Shown here piece after piece: positions 44,080 through 56,067 of a DNA stretch of 64,000 nucleotides. The DNA comes from Aedes albopictus. Taxonomy: Eukaryota > Arthropoda > Insecta > Diptera > Culicidae. Each line of letters starts with the position of its first letter. The stretch's first letter is position 1. Where the stretch lies: NCBI RefSeq assembly GCF_035046485.1, contig NC_085137.1:250765233-250829232 (forward strand), given 5' to 3'. A program made the translations under genes and the position numbers. The notes beneath the pieces were generated by a model. It was not told the DNA's origin and searched no databases. It saw nothing but the letters and a program-made list of their open reading frames with translations.

Positions 44080-44880
44080 GAAAATAATAAAGCATTTAAT
44101 CAGAAAAAATATTTATAACTCATCGAATTTGTTACAGAATTTTTGGCAAGACCCGATTTTTTGACAAATATTTTTTTATTTGCCTCCTCAAAATGCAAAA
44201 TCCAGCCAAAATATTTTGAAGGGGGGGGGGGGGGGGGTGACAAGAAGTCAAAATTAAATTTGTATCAGGCTAAATTAGGGAAGCTGAAAATGGGCTCGTT
44301 GGTATGCCCGATGGAACGAGCCACCGAAGGCTTGTTTTGAATCAGGACACAAATTAGGGGAAAAATTGCAAAAGGAGTTCAGAGTTTCAAAAATGGTGGA
44401 ATAATAATATATGGGAGAACCTTAGGAAATCACCAGAAGGAATTCCTGAAGAATTCTTGGAAGAAATACGTGGACTAAAGGCAAAATGAGTTTCTTTAAA
44501 AAATTGAACAACTCGGAAGCAACTGCCTATGGAATTTCAAAAGATTTCCATGAAATGGCAGACAAAGATAGCCCCTTATTCCATAGCTGCGAAGGTGTTG
44601 AATGTTCGTGCCCGACCTGCAATACAAATTATTTCTCTACAAGCTTTTTGTGCTCTTATCTAACGAAGGGTCTATGACATCATAAAAAAGAAATATAATT
44701 TATTAGTTTCTATAATAATATTGATCTCACAACTATGATACTCATTTTGCTGCACCGCAAATAATAACCTAATGCCAATAAAGTGTAAGAACACTTGGCT
44801 ATAAGTTCGATAACTGATTTTTCTCACGACACCTCCCGCTCTGCGATAAGACTCGTTCATTTTCAACAACCTCGCTTAAG
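44080..44880. other. AT-rich stretch with poly(G) and a scrap of 12-bp satellite
   Basis: A G17 tract lies at ~44221-44237. At ~44428-44470 a few units (GGAATTCCTGAAGAATTCTT) of the 12-bp satellite appear without a larger array. A 63-codon frame at 44486-44677 (MSFFKKLNNSEATAYGISKD..., with CEGVECSCPTC) has four clustered cysteines but no recognised family. Confidence 0.3.
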
Positions 44881-46240
44881 ATATTAAGCTGTCAACAATT
44901 TTACGACACGTCGCCGTCACTTTCCAATCTTATCTAGAGTGTGTGTGGTGCTGTGTGCTTGCTAAGCAATGTGCATAGAGCCATAGAGCCCCACCTTTTC
45001 TCCGTGGGAAGTAATGCAATTGGCCTCGTTGAACCCCGTAAACCTGCCTCGAATGAAAAGACCCACTCAAACACAGTCAACAGCTCTTCCACACACTACT
45101 GCACCAAGTGCAGTCAGTCAGTGGGGGCAGAGAAGCAGGATGGGGACCGCGCAGTTTCACAGAGTGGAGCAGCCAGCTAGAGCTTCCATGATTTCCCAGA
45201 TGGGACATTTTCAACCCAGCTGGTCCCCATAGCGGCCGGGGCTCGACTGGTGTGGCTGGGCTGCACGACACGCAGGGTGGTCCACTTCAATGAAACTCCT
45301 GAATCACATTCTTTGTTCTATAGCTGTACCGGAAAATTGTGTGACATTGTCTTTTTGGGTGAACGATACATATAGACCTTATGAACTTTACTGGTTGTGT
45401 TCATCGATTCCATTTTAAGCTTTTGGTGGAAAACGGTCAAACGTCCACTTTACTGCTTGATGTCACACCGTTTCACGGTACTTTCTTTCCGCCAAGCAGC
45501 GCTCAGCCTGCAGTGCAAACATCGCAATCAAGTAGCTGAGCTGCTGTGTATGAATAGTTACTGAGCTGGGTGCTGATGATCATAAAACCAGCTAGAAGAA
45601 AACTTTTCCTGAGTGCTGCTGCTGCTGCTGGCTCCAAATGAGAGATTAACTGAGCTGTGTGCTGTTTGTGGGGCCACCATCGCATCAGACAGGAGGGATT
45701 TTGGTGGCGATGAAGAAGAGTAAGAAGAAGAACGGGAGCAACCAGGGCTACCTAATTAGTAAAACAAACATCGTTTCTTCTGCTGTGCTCTCCGAATGAA
45801 ATTGTTGGTGCTACACTACTACACTACAGTCAGTAGCAGGTTGGTATGGCAGCAGACATCAACTGGAGATTTATGCCTTCATTTGCGTTCATTTAGCTGG
45901 ATTTGGCGATGATATCATTGCGGTTCGGCGGTGTAGTGGAGTTGTGCAATGTTGTTTTATTTTTGCTCGACTGCCAATGAGTTGCTAATCTGAGTTGGAA
46001 ATAAATTCCAACTGGTGGTCGGTGTGCCCTATGTTGGAATGGGGTGAAACAGTAGAGTTTGAAAACAGAGTTTCGACAGTTATTAGTTAACAGACGATTT
46101 GTTAAAGAAATAATAATGAAAATATTAACATGTCAGTGCCTTCCTCGTACTTTAAAATATCCTTTCAGCAAATTTCAGGTGACATGTTGATGGCCTTAAC
46201 ATTTTTTACTAGCCTGATATCCGGTATTCAGAGAATCTAA
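44881..46240. other. Low-repeat island, no gene recognised
   Basis: 44.94-45.28 kb is CpG-containing with overlapping frames of 60-80 codons on both strands. (CTG)n at ~45617-45630. (GAA)-rich stretch near 45711-45735. Likely host unique sequence. Confidence 0.3.
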
Positions 46241-46752
46241 CACAACTTTCTAAAATTTAATTGTAGATCTCCATCTTTGACTTCCAGCACAAATTTTTCA
46301 ATATTTCTTTCTGGTCATCATTTTTGAACTCCCAACATCTTCCCCACACCAAATATACCCATATTGCATAGCTTTAGAGTTTAAAACTCATCAAAACAAC
46401 TGCAATCTTGAATATTGAGTCACCATATTGAATTTCGGACCGCCATCTTGAATTTTCTGGCTACCATTTCTAGATAATGACGATAAATATCGTCAACTAT
46501 GAGCATGATTACCCAACTTGGCACAGTTTTAGAGCTCAAAACTTCACAAAACAGCCGCAATCTTGATTTTTTTCCGCCATCTTGGATTTTCGACCGCCAT
46601 TTCAGTTTCTCTGGTCACCATTTTGGAACTCCGAACATATCAAATACACCCATATTGCATTGTTTTAGAGCTCAAAGCTTCACAAAACAACCACTATCTT
46701 GAATTTTTGACCGCCATCTTGGATTTTCTAGTCATTATTTTTGGACTCTAAA
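46241..46752 (+). repeat. Tandem repeat with CCGCCATCTTGGATTTT motif (left part)
   Basis: Units of roughly 140-165 bases share CCATATTGCAT, TTTAGAGCTCAAA-CTTCACAAAACA, CAATCTTGA and CCGCCATCTTGGATTTT (near 46360, 46520-46590, 46650-46730). The array is broken at 46753 by a 6.66-kb insertion and resumes at 53411. Confidence 0.75.
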
Positions 46753-49700
46753 CAAGGACGTAGCCAGCTTTTCGGTCAGGGGGGGGGGCGGCAAGCACCG
46801 TTAGTAAAAATGTACCTACTAGCTTTTATAACTAAACGCAACACGATGAAATTGAATATAATAACATTATATTCTAAAAGCATTATTTAACCCTTCAGCA
46901 GTCACGCTGTTGTATTTTGTACAATACGTTAACAAAAACTCGCCTGATCTACACAAATCAACGTGGTGCTGGTAGCGATGGCCAATTTCTGGAAGATTAA
47001 GAATTTTTATTTACTCGTGCAATATTTTGCTCTGATTTTGTTGTCAATGTCTACAAAACATTCATCAGAAATTATAGCTGAACTCTTTTGGAAATTACCA
47101 ACTCTTTTGAGTATTAACCTAGAATTTCCTGGTTCCTGTATGCTTCCATTTATCTTCCAATACTATTTGCTGGAGAAATTCCTCCAGAATGTTTTGAATT
47201 TTTGAATTTCAGAAGGAATTCCTGTAAGAATTTCAAAAACTAAACCTGTACGAATTTCTGGATAAATTATGGGAGGGATACCTAGTGAAATTTCTGAAGA
47301 GATCTCATGAGGAAATCCAAGATAAATTTCTGGAGGATTCCTTGGAAGAAATTCTGCAGAAATTCCTGGAGGAATTCTGGACGGAATCCCTAGTAAAATT
47401 TCATAAGAAATGTCTTTAAAAATTCCTATATAAAATCTTAGAGAAATTTGTGAAGGAATCATTGGAGGAATGCCTGTAGAAACTTCTGAGCAAATTCCTG
47501 GCGTAATTCCTGGAAGAATTCCTGGAGAATTTCCTTGAGCATTTTTTGGGTGAATTCTTGGAATCCCTAGGAGAATTCTGGGAGAAATTCCTGAAGAAAT
47601 CTCCAGAGGAACTCTGGGAGGAATTGCAGGAGAATTTTCTGAAAAAAATTACTTGAAAAATTCCAGGAGGATTTCTGAAAGAACCATTGGAGGGATTTCT
47701 GGAGGATTCCCTGGTGGAATCTCTGGAAATATCCCTCGAAAAATTCGTGGAGAAATCCCTGAAGTAATTGCTGGAGGAATATCTGGAGGAATCCCTGAAA
47801 ATTTCCTCAAAGTATTCCTGGAGAATTTCCTGAAAGAATCTCTGAAGAAATCCCAAAAGGATTTCCAGGAGAAATTCCTGGACGAATTGCTGGCATAATT
47901 CCTGGGGTATTTCCTGGAGGTATTCCGGAAGAAATTTCCTGGGGAAATTCCTAGATAACATCCCGGAGGAATAAATGGAGGAGCTCCTAGTGGTATTCCT
48001 GTGGAAATTTGTGGAGGAATCTCTAGAGAAATTCTTGAAAGAATTACTGGATGAATATCTAGAGGAATCTCCAGAAGAATTCTGAGAGATTTCTGTAAAT
48101 ATTTCTGTTATTTTTCTATTTTTAAAAGAACCCCTTGAGAGATTCCTGGAGGAATTTCTAGTGGAGTTGCAAGTGGAGTTCCTGGAGAAATTCTCGAAGG
48201 AATTCCTGAAGGAATCCCAGGGGGTTTCCTTGAAGAAATTTGTGAAGAAATCCTTGGAGGAATATCTGTAGGAATCACTGGTGGAATACCTGGAGGAATT
48301 CCTGAAAAATTCCTGGAGGAATTCCTGAAGAATATTCTTGAAGAATTTCTGAAGAAATCACTGGAGTATTTCCTGGAAGAATCTTTGGGGAAACTTCTGG
48401 AGGATTTCCTAAAGGAATCTTCAAAGAATTTCCTGAAGAGATTTTTCATGGAGAAATCTCTGGAGGAATCCCTTCAGGAGGGAAATCCCCTGGAGGAATA
48501 TCTGGAGGAATCAGGAAGCAATTCCTGATAAAATCTCGGGAGAAATTCCTGGAGAAATACCTAGAGGAATTGCTGACATAATTTCTGAAAGATGTCCAGG
48601 AGCAATTCCTGGGGTAGTTCCTGATGAAATTACTGGGGATATTCCTGGAGAAATTACTGGATAAAATCCTGGAGGAATACCTGGAGGAATTACTAGAGGT
48701 ATTTCTTTGGGAATTTCTGGAGGAACCTCTAAGAGAAATTCTCGGAAGAATTACTAGATGAATTTCTAGATAAATTCTGGGAGAATTCTATTTCTATTCT
48801 ATTATTTTTCTGTTTCTGAAATCCTGAAGGAATTTCTAACGGAATTTCTGGAGGAATCCTTGAAAGAATGCCTGAAGGAATCTCTGGAGGAATCCTAGAA
48901 GCAGTTTGTAAAGAAGTCCCTGTGGGAATCCCTAAAAAATTACTGATGGTATTCCTCCAGGAATTTCCTGGAAGAATTTATGAAGAAATCCCTAGAGGAT
49001 TTCCAGGCAGAATCCTTTGGAGGATTTCCTGGAGGAAACCCTGAAATTTTCCTGAGGGTATTCCTGGAGAATTTCCTGAAAGAATTTCTGAGATAATCTC
49101 CGGAAGAATTTCTGGAATAATTGCTGGAGAAATTGTTGACATAATTTCTGAAGGATGTCCAGGAGCAATTCTTGGATCAATTCCTAGAGAAATTTCTGGA
49201 GGAATTCCTGATGAAATTCTTGGGGTAATTCCTGAAGGATTTCCTGGAATAGTTCTTGGAGATATTCCTGGATAAAATCTTGGAGGAATTTCTGGAGGTT
49301 CTTTTTTTGGGAATTGCTGGTGGAATCCGTGAGGGAATCTCTGGAGGAATTGCTTCAACAACTTCTGGATGAGTTTCTGAAGTAATCTATGGAGAAGCTC
49401 TGGGAGAAATTTCCGAAAAAAATCCCCTGAGAAATTCACGGAGGGATTTCAAGAGAAATCTCTGGAGGAATTCCTGGAGAAATCTCTGAAAAAATCCCTG
49501 AAAAGTTTCTGGACGAGTTTTAGCGGAATTCCTAGAGAAATATCTGATCTGGAAATATCTAAAAACTAGAAATCTTCCAGAAGGTATTCCTAGAAAAAAC
49601 CCTGGAGGAATTTCTGAAGCAATCCCTAATTTATGATGGTGTTCCTTGATTAATTCCTGGTGTAATTCCTGGAGGAATCCCTGAAAAATTCTTGAAGGTA

Positions 49701-52700
49701 TTCCTGGAGAATATTCTTGAAGAATTTCTGAAGAAATCCCTAGGGTATTTCCTGGACGAACCCTTGGAGAAACTTCTGCAGGATTTTCTGGAGGAATCTT
49801 CAAAGAATTTCCTGAACAGATTCCATGGAGAAATCTCTGGAGGAATCCCTTAAGCAATTCCTGATGGAATCTAATGAGAAATTCCCGGAGAAATACCTAG
49901 AGGAATGCCGGAAGGAATTTCTAGCAGAATTTCTGGAGGAATTCTTGGATAAATCCTCGAGAGAATTCCTGAAGAAATCCTTGGAGGGATCCTAGAAGCA
50001 GTTTGTGAAGAAATTCCTGGGGGAATCCCTGAACAAATGCTGATGGTATTCCTCCAGGAATTTTCTGGAAGAATTTATGAAAAAATCCCTAGAGGATTTC
50101 CAAAAATATTCTTCAGAGGAACTTCTGGGGGATTTCCTGGAGGAATAATCGGAGGAATTCCTGGAGGAATTCCTGAAAAATTCCTGGAGGAATTCCTGAA
50201 GAATATTCTTGAAGAATTTCTGAAGAAATCTCTAGAGGATTTCCTGGTAGAATCTTTGGGGAAACTTCTGGAGGATTTCCTGAATGAATCTTCAAAGAAT
50301 TTCCTGAAGAGATTTTTCATGGAGAAATCTCTGGAGGAATCCCTTCAGGAGGGAAATCCCCTGGAGGAATATCTGGAGGAATCAGGAAGCAATTCCTGAA
50401 AAAATTTCGGGAGAAATTCCTGGAGAAATACCTAGAGGAATTGCTGACATAATTTCTAAAAGATGTCCAGGAGCAATTCCTGGGGTAGTTCCTGTTGAAA
50501 TTACTGGGGTTATCCCTGGAGAAATTCCTGGATAAAATCCTGGAGGAATACCTGGAGGAATTACTAGAGGTATTTATTTAGGAATTTCTGGAGGAATCTC
50601 TAAGAGAAATTCTCGGAAGAATTACTGGATGAATTTCTACAGAAATTCTGGGAGAATTCTATTTCTGTTCTATTATTTTTCTGTTTCTGAAATCCTGGAG
50701 GAATTTCTAGCGGGGGTATTCCACCAGGAATTTCCTGGAAGAATTTATGAAGAAATCCCAAGAAGATTTCCAGGTAGAATCCTTTGGAGGATTTCCTGGA
50801 GGAAACCCTGAAATATTCCTGAGGGTATTCCTGGAGAATTTCCTGGAAGAATTTCTGAGAAAATCTCCAGAAGCATTTCTGGAAAAATTCCTGGAGAAAT
50901 TGTTTACATAATTTCTGAAGGATGTCCAGGAGCAATTCCTGGATCAATTCCTAGAGAAATTTCTGGAGGAATTAATGATGAAATTCTTGGGGTAATTCCT
51001 GAAGAATTTCCTAGAATAGTTCTTGGAGAAATTCCTGGATAAAATCTTGTAGGAATTGCTGGAGGTTCTTTTTTGGGAATTGCTGGCGGAATCCGTGAGG
51101 GAATCTCTGGAGGAATTCCTTCAACAACTTCTGGATGAATTTCTGGAGGAATCTATGGAGAAGCTCTGGGAGAAATTTCTGAAAAAAATCCCCTGAGAAA
51201 TTCACGGAGGGATTTCAAGAGAAATCTCTGGAGGAATTCCTGGAGAAATCTCTGGAAAAATTCCTGAAAAAGTTTCTGGACGAGTTTTAGCGGAATTCCT
51301 GGAGAAATATTTGATCTGGAAATATCTAAAAACTAGAAATCTTCCAGAAGGTATTTCCAGAAAAAAAACCTGGAAGAATTTCTGAAGCAATCCCTAATTT
51401 ATGATGGTGTTCCTTGATTAATTCCTGCTGTAATTCCTGGAGGAATCCCTGAAAAATTCTTGAAGGTATTCCTGGAGAATATTCTTGAAGAATTTCTGAA
51501 GAAATCCCTAGGGGATTTCCTGGACGAACCCTTGGAGAAACTTCTGCAGGATTTTCTGGAGGAATCTTCAAAGAATTTCCTGATCAGATTCCATGGAGAA
51601 ATCTCTGGAGGAATCCCTTAAGCAATTCCTGATGGAATCTCATGAGAAATTCCCGGAGAAATACCTAGAGGAATACCGGAAGGAATTTCTAGCAGAATTT
51701 CTGGAGGAATTCTTGGATAAATCCTCGAAGGAATTCCTGAAGAAATCCTTGGTGGAATCCTAGAAGCAGTTTGTAAAAAAATTCCTGGGGGAATCCCTGA
51801 ACAAATGCTGATGGTATTCCTCCAGGAATTTTCTGGAAGAATTTATTAAAAAAAATCCTAGAGGATTTCCAAAACTATTCTTCAGAGGAACTTCTGGGGG
51901 ATTTTCTGGAGGAATCATCGGAGGATTTCCTGGAGGAATCCCTGAAAAATTTCTGAGGGTATTCCTGGAAAATTTACTGGAAGAATGTCTGAAAAAATTT
52001 CCAGAAAAATTTCTGGAAAAAAATCCTGGAGACATTGTTTACATAACTTTTGAAGGATGTCCAGGAGCAATTCCTGCATCAATTCCTAGAGAAATTGCTG
52101 GAGATATTCCTGAAGAAATTCTTGGGGTAATTCCTGGAGAATTTCCTAGAATAGTTCTTGGAGAAATTCCTAAATGAAATCCTGGAGGAATTGCTGGAGG
52201 TTATCCTTTGGGAATTGCTGGTGGAGTCCTTGAAGGACTTCTAGGAGGAATCTCTGTAGTAATTCCTTCAACAATTTGTGGATGAATTTCCGGGGGAATC
52301 TCTAGAGGAGCTCTGGGAGAAATTTCTGAAAAAATCGCCTGAGAAATTCCCGGAGGAATTTCTGAAGAAATCCCTGGAAAAATCACTAGAAAAGTTCCTG
52401 GAGGAGGTTTTAGTGCAAATCCTGAAGGAATGCCTGTGGCAATTCCTGGAGGGAATACTGAAAGATTTCTTGGCGGAATTTCTGGAAAAAATCCAGAAGG
52501 TATTCCTAGAAAAAATCCTGAAAGAATTTCTGAAGGAATCCCTGAAGGATTTCCTGGAGTAATTCTTAGAGGAATTCCTGAACAAATTCGTGGATGAATC
52601 TCTTAGGGAATTTGTATAGGAATACCAGAAATAATTCTCCAAGAAATCGCAGATGGAGTTCTTAAACAAATTCGGGAGGAATCCTTAGAAGAGTTTCTGA

Positions 52701-53410
52701 AGAAACTCCAGAAGGAAACCCGGAAGAAATTTGAAGAGGAATTACTAAGGGAATCCCTAAGCAGTTCTTGGAGGAAGTACTGAATCAATTCCTAAAAAAG
52801 TTCCTTAAAAATACAATGAGAAATTGCTGGAGGAACCCTAAAAAGAGTTCGTGGGAGAATCTTTGGAGGATGTTTAAAATAAGTTGTTTCAGAAAGAATC
52901 ACAGAAGGAAGTCCCGAGTTAAGTCCTGCGAAAAATTCTTGGTGGAATCCCTAGGGGATATCCTAGAAGAATACCCGTAGAGATTAACGGAGGAATCTCT
53001 AGAAATACTCCGGGAGGAATCTCTATAAGAATTCCTGGAGGAATTTCTAGAGAAATATCTATACGCATTTCAATTCCCAGAGAATCCCTGGAATAATTCT
53101 TAGAGGAATCTCTGAAGAAATTCATGGAGAATTCCCAGTAAAAATTTCAGAAGAAATTTCAGATGGAATCCTTGGAGAAATCCTGAAGGAATACTAATAA
53201 GAGTTCGTGAAAGAACACCTTGGGGAATCCCTGTAGCAGTTCCTGAAGAAACCCCAGGAGAAATCCTGGGGAATTCCTAAATAGTTCTGCTGTAAACTAG
53301 TGTTATTGACAATCTTTGAGTCGGCTTAAATTAAAAAAAAAAAACTGTCGGCCAGGGGGGGGGGGGGGGACGGCCACCCCCCCCCCTGCCCCCCTCTGGC
53401 TACGCCCTTG
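46753..53410. mobile_element. hAT-like 6.66-kb insertion carrying satellite array 3
   Basis: Left end CAAGGACGTAGCCAG; right end reversed CAAGGGCGTAGCCAG; both followed inward by poly(G). The flanking octamers ACTCTAAA (46745-46752) and AATCCAAA (53411-53418) agree at 6 of 8 positions, as expected for an old 8-bp hAT-type duplication. Host sequence on the two sides joins to match an uninterrupted copy of the tandem repeat at 46.62 kb. There is no transposase; ~92% of the element is the 12-bp satellite, so it is a transposon whose inside is satellite DNA. Confidence 0.7.
47163..53280 (+). repeat. Satellite array 3: 12-bp unit, with a ~1.8-kb higher-order duplication
   Basis: Plus-sense GGAATTCCTGGA-like units throughout. 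A segment of about 1.77-1.87 kb starting ~48.28 kb is repeated from ~50.15 kb. Matching landmarks: GAGGGAAATCCCCTGG (48478/50349), TTTCTGGACGAGTTTTAGC (49507/51273), TTTATGATGGTGTTCCTTG (49631/51401) and the non-unit TTATTTTTCTGTTTCTGAAA (48800/50670). Long frames in both senses (for example 113-181 codons on the minus strand) are by-products. Confidence 0.85.
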
Positions 53411-53960
53411 AATCCAAACATCTTTTTCATATTACCCGTATTCATTAGCGGAGCCAGCATTTTCTTTTTTCTTACTCACTCTCCTAAACATGCAGGAAAA
53501 TAAGCGAGATGAAAGAGGAGGCAAGCTGCTCCCTCTTCCATCTGTTTCTTTCTCGTGTATGTTTAGGAGAGTGAGTAAGAAAAAAGAAAATGCTGGCTCC
53601 GCCGATGCCCGTATTGTATAGTTTAGAGCTCAAAACTCTATAAAACAGCAACCATGTCGATTTCAAGCCGCTATCTTGCATCTTGGACCGCCATCATGGA
53701 TTTTCTCATTACCATTTTTAGATTACGGTAAATATCGTCAACTGTGAGCAAGATTATCGAATTTGGCGTAATGGCTTCACATGATAGGGTTTTGTGCAGT
53801 TCCACTTCTGCCGGAGCGGGTCCGGATAACTTAAATGACCATAACTTCGGAAAGCCTGGACCGATCCGCACCATTTTCAATAGGAAACAATGGGACAATA
53901 TTCCGCGTCGATTGCAACCAAGAGCGTTGCAATCGATTGATATTTACTATCTAAAAGTGA
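53411..53960 (+). repeat. Tandem repeat with CCGCCATCTTGGATTTT motif (right part)
   Basis: Continues the repeat from 46.24-46.75 kb: TATTGTATAGTTTAGAGCTC, GGACCGCCATCATGGATTTT and GGTAAATATCGTCAACTGTGAG correspond to units on the other side of the insertion. A short hAT-type MITE interrupts it at 53443. Confidence 0.7.
53443..53607. mobile_element. 165-bp hAT-type MITE with exact 8-bp duplication
   Basis: The ends are CATTAGCGGAGCCAGC and, reversed, CATCGGCGGAGCCAGC; arms stay inverted for ~48 bases. CCCGTATT is exactly repeated at 53435-53442 and 53608-53615. An 8-bp target with CA ends is characteristic of the hAT superfamily. No coding. Confidence 0.88.
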
Positions 53961-54110
53961 GGTGATCTATTTGTATACATACATACATACAAACATACAC
54001 ACACATACACACACAGACATCATCTCAACTTGTCGAGCAAAGTCGATTGATTATAATACTTTGCCCATCCGGGGGTTCTATTAAAATTTCATTTTTGGAG
54101 TGATCATATA
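53961..54110 (+). repeat. CATA/CA microsatellite within a dispersed repeat
   Basis: (CATA)n and (CACA)n occupy 53974-54016. They are followed by TCGAGCAAAGTCGATTGATT and TTTTTGGAGTGATCATATAGC, a common mosquito dispersed-repeat tail. Confidence 0.6.
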
Positions 54111-55630
54111 GCCTTCGAAAAAATAACGATTGATTTCAAAGGTATTTGGAATAAAATTTGAAAATACACTGCTATCAACATTTTTGAGAATCAAATTTAT
54201 TGTTTAAATTGTTGAAATAAAATCTGCAAATGCCTCCTAGAATTATTTGAAATAAATATTAAAACTGCAGAAGCAACCTCTATTGTCTGTTAGACTTCGT
54301 TTTATTGGATTATGATGGCCGAGTACATGGTACGGCTCTGAGCAGAGTTATCTGATTTTACGATATCGATTATCGGCTCCACAAACTAGCAACCTGAAAA
54401 CTACCCGGACCGAACCAATTGATATTTATCGCTAATAAAACCTGAATGAGCTCTCCTTTTCAATTCTACCTGAGCTGTGATGCCACATTAGATCATCATA
54501 AATCTTAATTACGGACGTCAATCTTGATCAGCATTATCCCACGCTACGTTACGGGTGCTGTAGCAGTTGTCGTTGCCATCGTCGTCGACGTTGTTGCTCT
54601 CCAGTCAGCTCGGCATTCCCGGGAGGCTGTAACTCGCAGCCAGTAGCAACCACAGCCGCAGCATCGTGTTCACAACACATCTTTTACACAGCATCCAACT
54701 GCCATCGGCAGCCCAGCAGTCGAGAAGGTAACACTCAGCGATGTAAGTCACGTGCGGGTCCCAAGAAAAACCACTCTGGCTTCCGTTCCGCATTCGGTTT
54801 GAATCATTTATGTGGAATTTTCGTATACGCTGCCCTTCTTTTTACATTAGTAAGTGCCAAACCAAACTGAGGGCGACACCGACGACGACGACGACGACAC
54901 AAGTGGCGCCTCGTGTAGCAACTTTTGAACTGTTACCACCAAAAACCACAATCCATTCATCACCCAGCTTTCGGTTCCTCCGTCCGGCCCTCTCGAAAAA
55001 GTCAAGCCAACTCAAAGCCGGATCCCACAAAACTATTTAACCGTGACCGAAAGAGTCCTTCTCCTTTATTTTCCTTTCCACACACGGCCCTAATGGGTCC
55101 CGTTTTCGACAACCGTGCGACAGAAAAAAGGAAGAATCCCGAAAACACACTACTGAATGAGGCTGGGCGGACGGAGTCAGGAGCCGCCGCGCCACAGCCG
55201 CACAAATCCCATAAGGTTAAGGGCGAAGTGACAATGGACGAAAATGAAAATGTGAACCAGATGTTCAATGTAGTGAATCATTATGAATAATGAATGAGGA
55301 ACAAGGACTATCGTTGTCACTTTTGGTTGCTCGGTCTTCTCGGTTACCAGAACGTCCGTCGCCGAACTCGGCAGCACGGCACTCGAGTGATAGTGCGGAG
55401 AGGATGTACTTTGGAGTGCCACTTGCTTGGGTCGTACATTTTGAAATTCAGAATGGCAAATGAAAAAAGGAAAAAAAACTCAAATTGATTTATCTATTGT
55501 AATATCGAATCTTTCTCATACATATCAGAAACAAATTTTTGCAAGAAAACATTCACATGCAAGTTCAAATGACATTAAGTCATGTAGATTGAATAACTAT
55601 AACAACGATATCCTGGGCTGCAAGTCGATA
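54111..55630. other. Low-repeat island, no gene recognised
   Basis: 54.5-55.45 kb is CpG-containing. (GAC)n runs at 54880-54897. A frame of 121 codons at 54925-55290 (plus) overlaps minus frames of similar length and has no motif. Likely host unique sequence; no core promoter or splice sites that I would defend. Confidence 0.3.
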
Positions 55631-55890
55631 AGGAGAACGTCCAACATAGCTCTGGTCCTCACAAGTTCCTAACTCATGCTTCCACAGGTCAAGCGATGAC
55701 AAAGACCGCCAGCTAAGAGTTGTGTGCTTAGCTGGTAGTGCAGCATGGGCACTGTTGTACTTCTGACTTCAGCTAGATTGAGGAGGTACGATCCGAGCGT
55801 CTGTTCACCAAGGAGGTGCGGCTCAAACAGCGTCTGTTCTTGCATCCAGGGCTGAGTAAGAAATACTGCATCACGTCGAAGTTGATCTGG
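55631..55890 (+). repeat. Dispersed repeat copy (partner at 15899-16157)
   Basis: Same orientation and order as the copy at 15.9 kb: ACATAGCTCT, TGACAAAGACCGC, CTTAGCTGG, GATTGAGGAGGTACGATCCG, TTCACCAAGGAGGTGCGGCT. The two were probably parts of one retroelement family. Confidence 0.7.
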
Positions 55891-56067
55891 TATTCTCTGA
55901 ACAGCTTGTTTCATGGACAAATTATAACAAAGGAACTGTCATTGGTGATGTGTACATGAAGAGGATTATAACCTGGAAGGACTATATCGGATGACATGTA
56001 GAAAAGATAGATTCTCATGAATTTTGACTGAGTCTTCAGAGTGAGCATTTCTTCGAAGTTTTCAATA

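Noticed and set aside
47416..52669. Minus-strand frames rich in RNSSRNS or GIPPGIPP that resemble SR-rich or collagen-like proteins
   Set aside because: By-products of the same satellite; several overlap in different frames and none has flanking gene signals.
53350..53395. Poly(G)/poly(C) hairpin at 53.36-53.39 kb as a separate element
   Set aside because: It is the terminal region of the hAT-like insertion whose ends are at 46753 and 53410.
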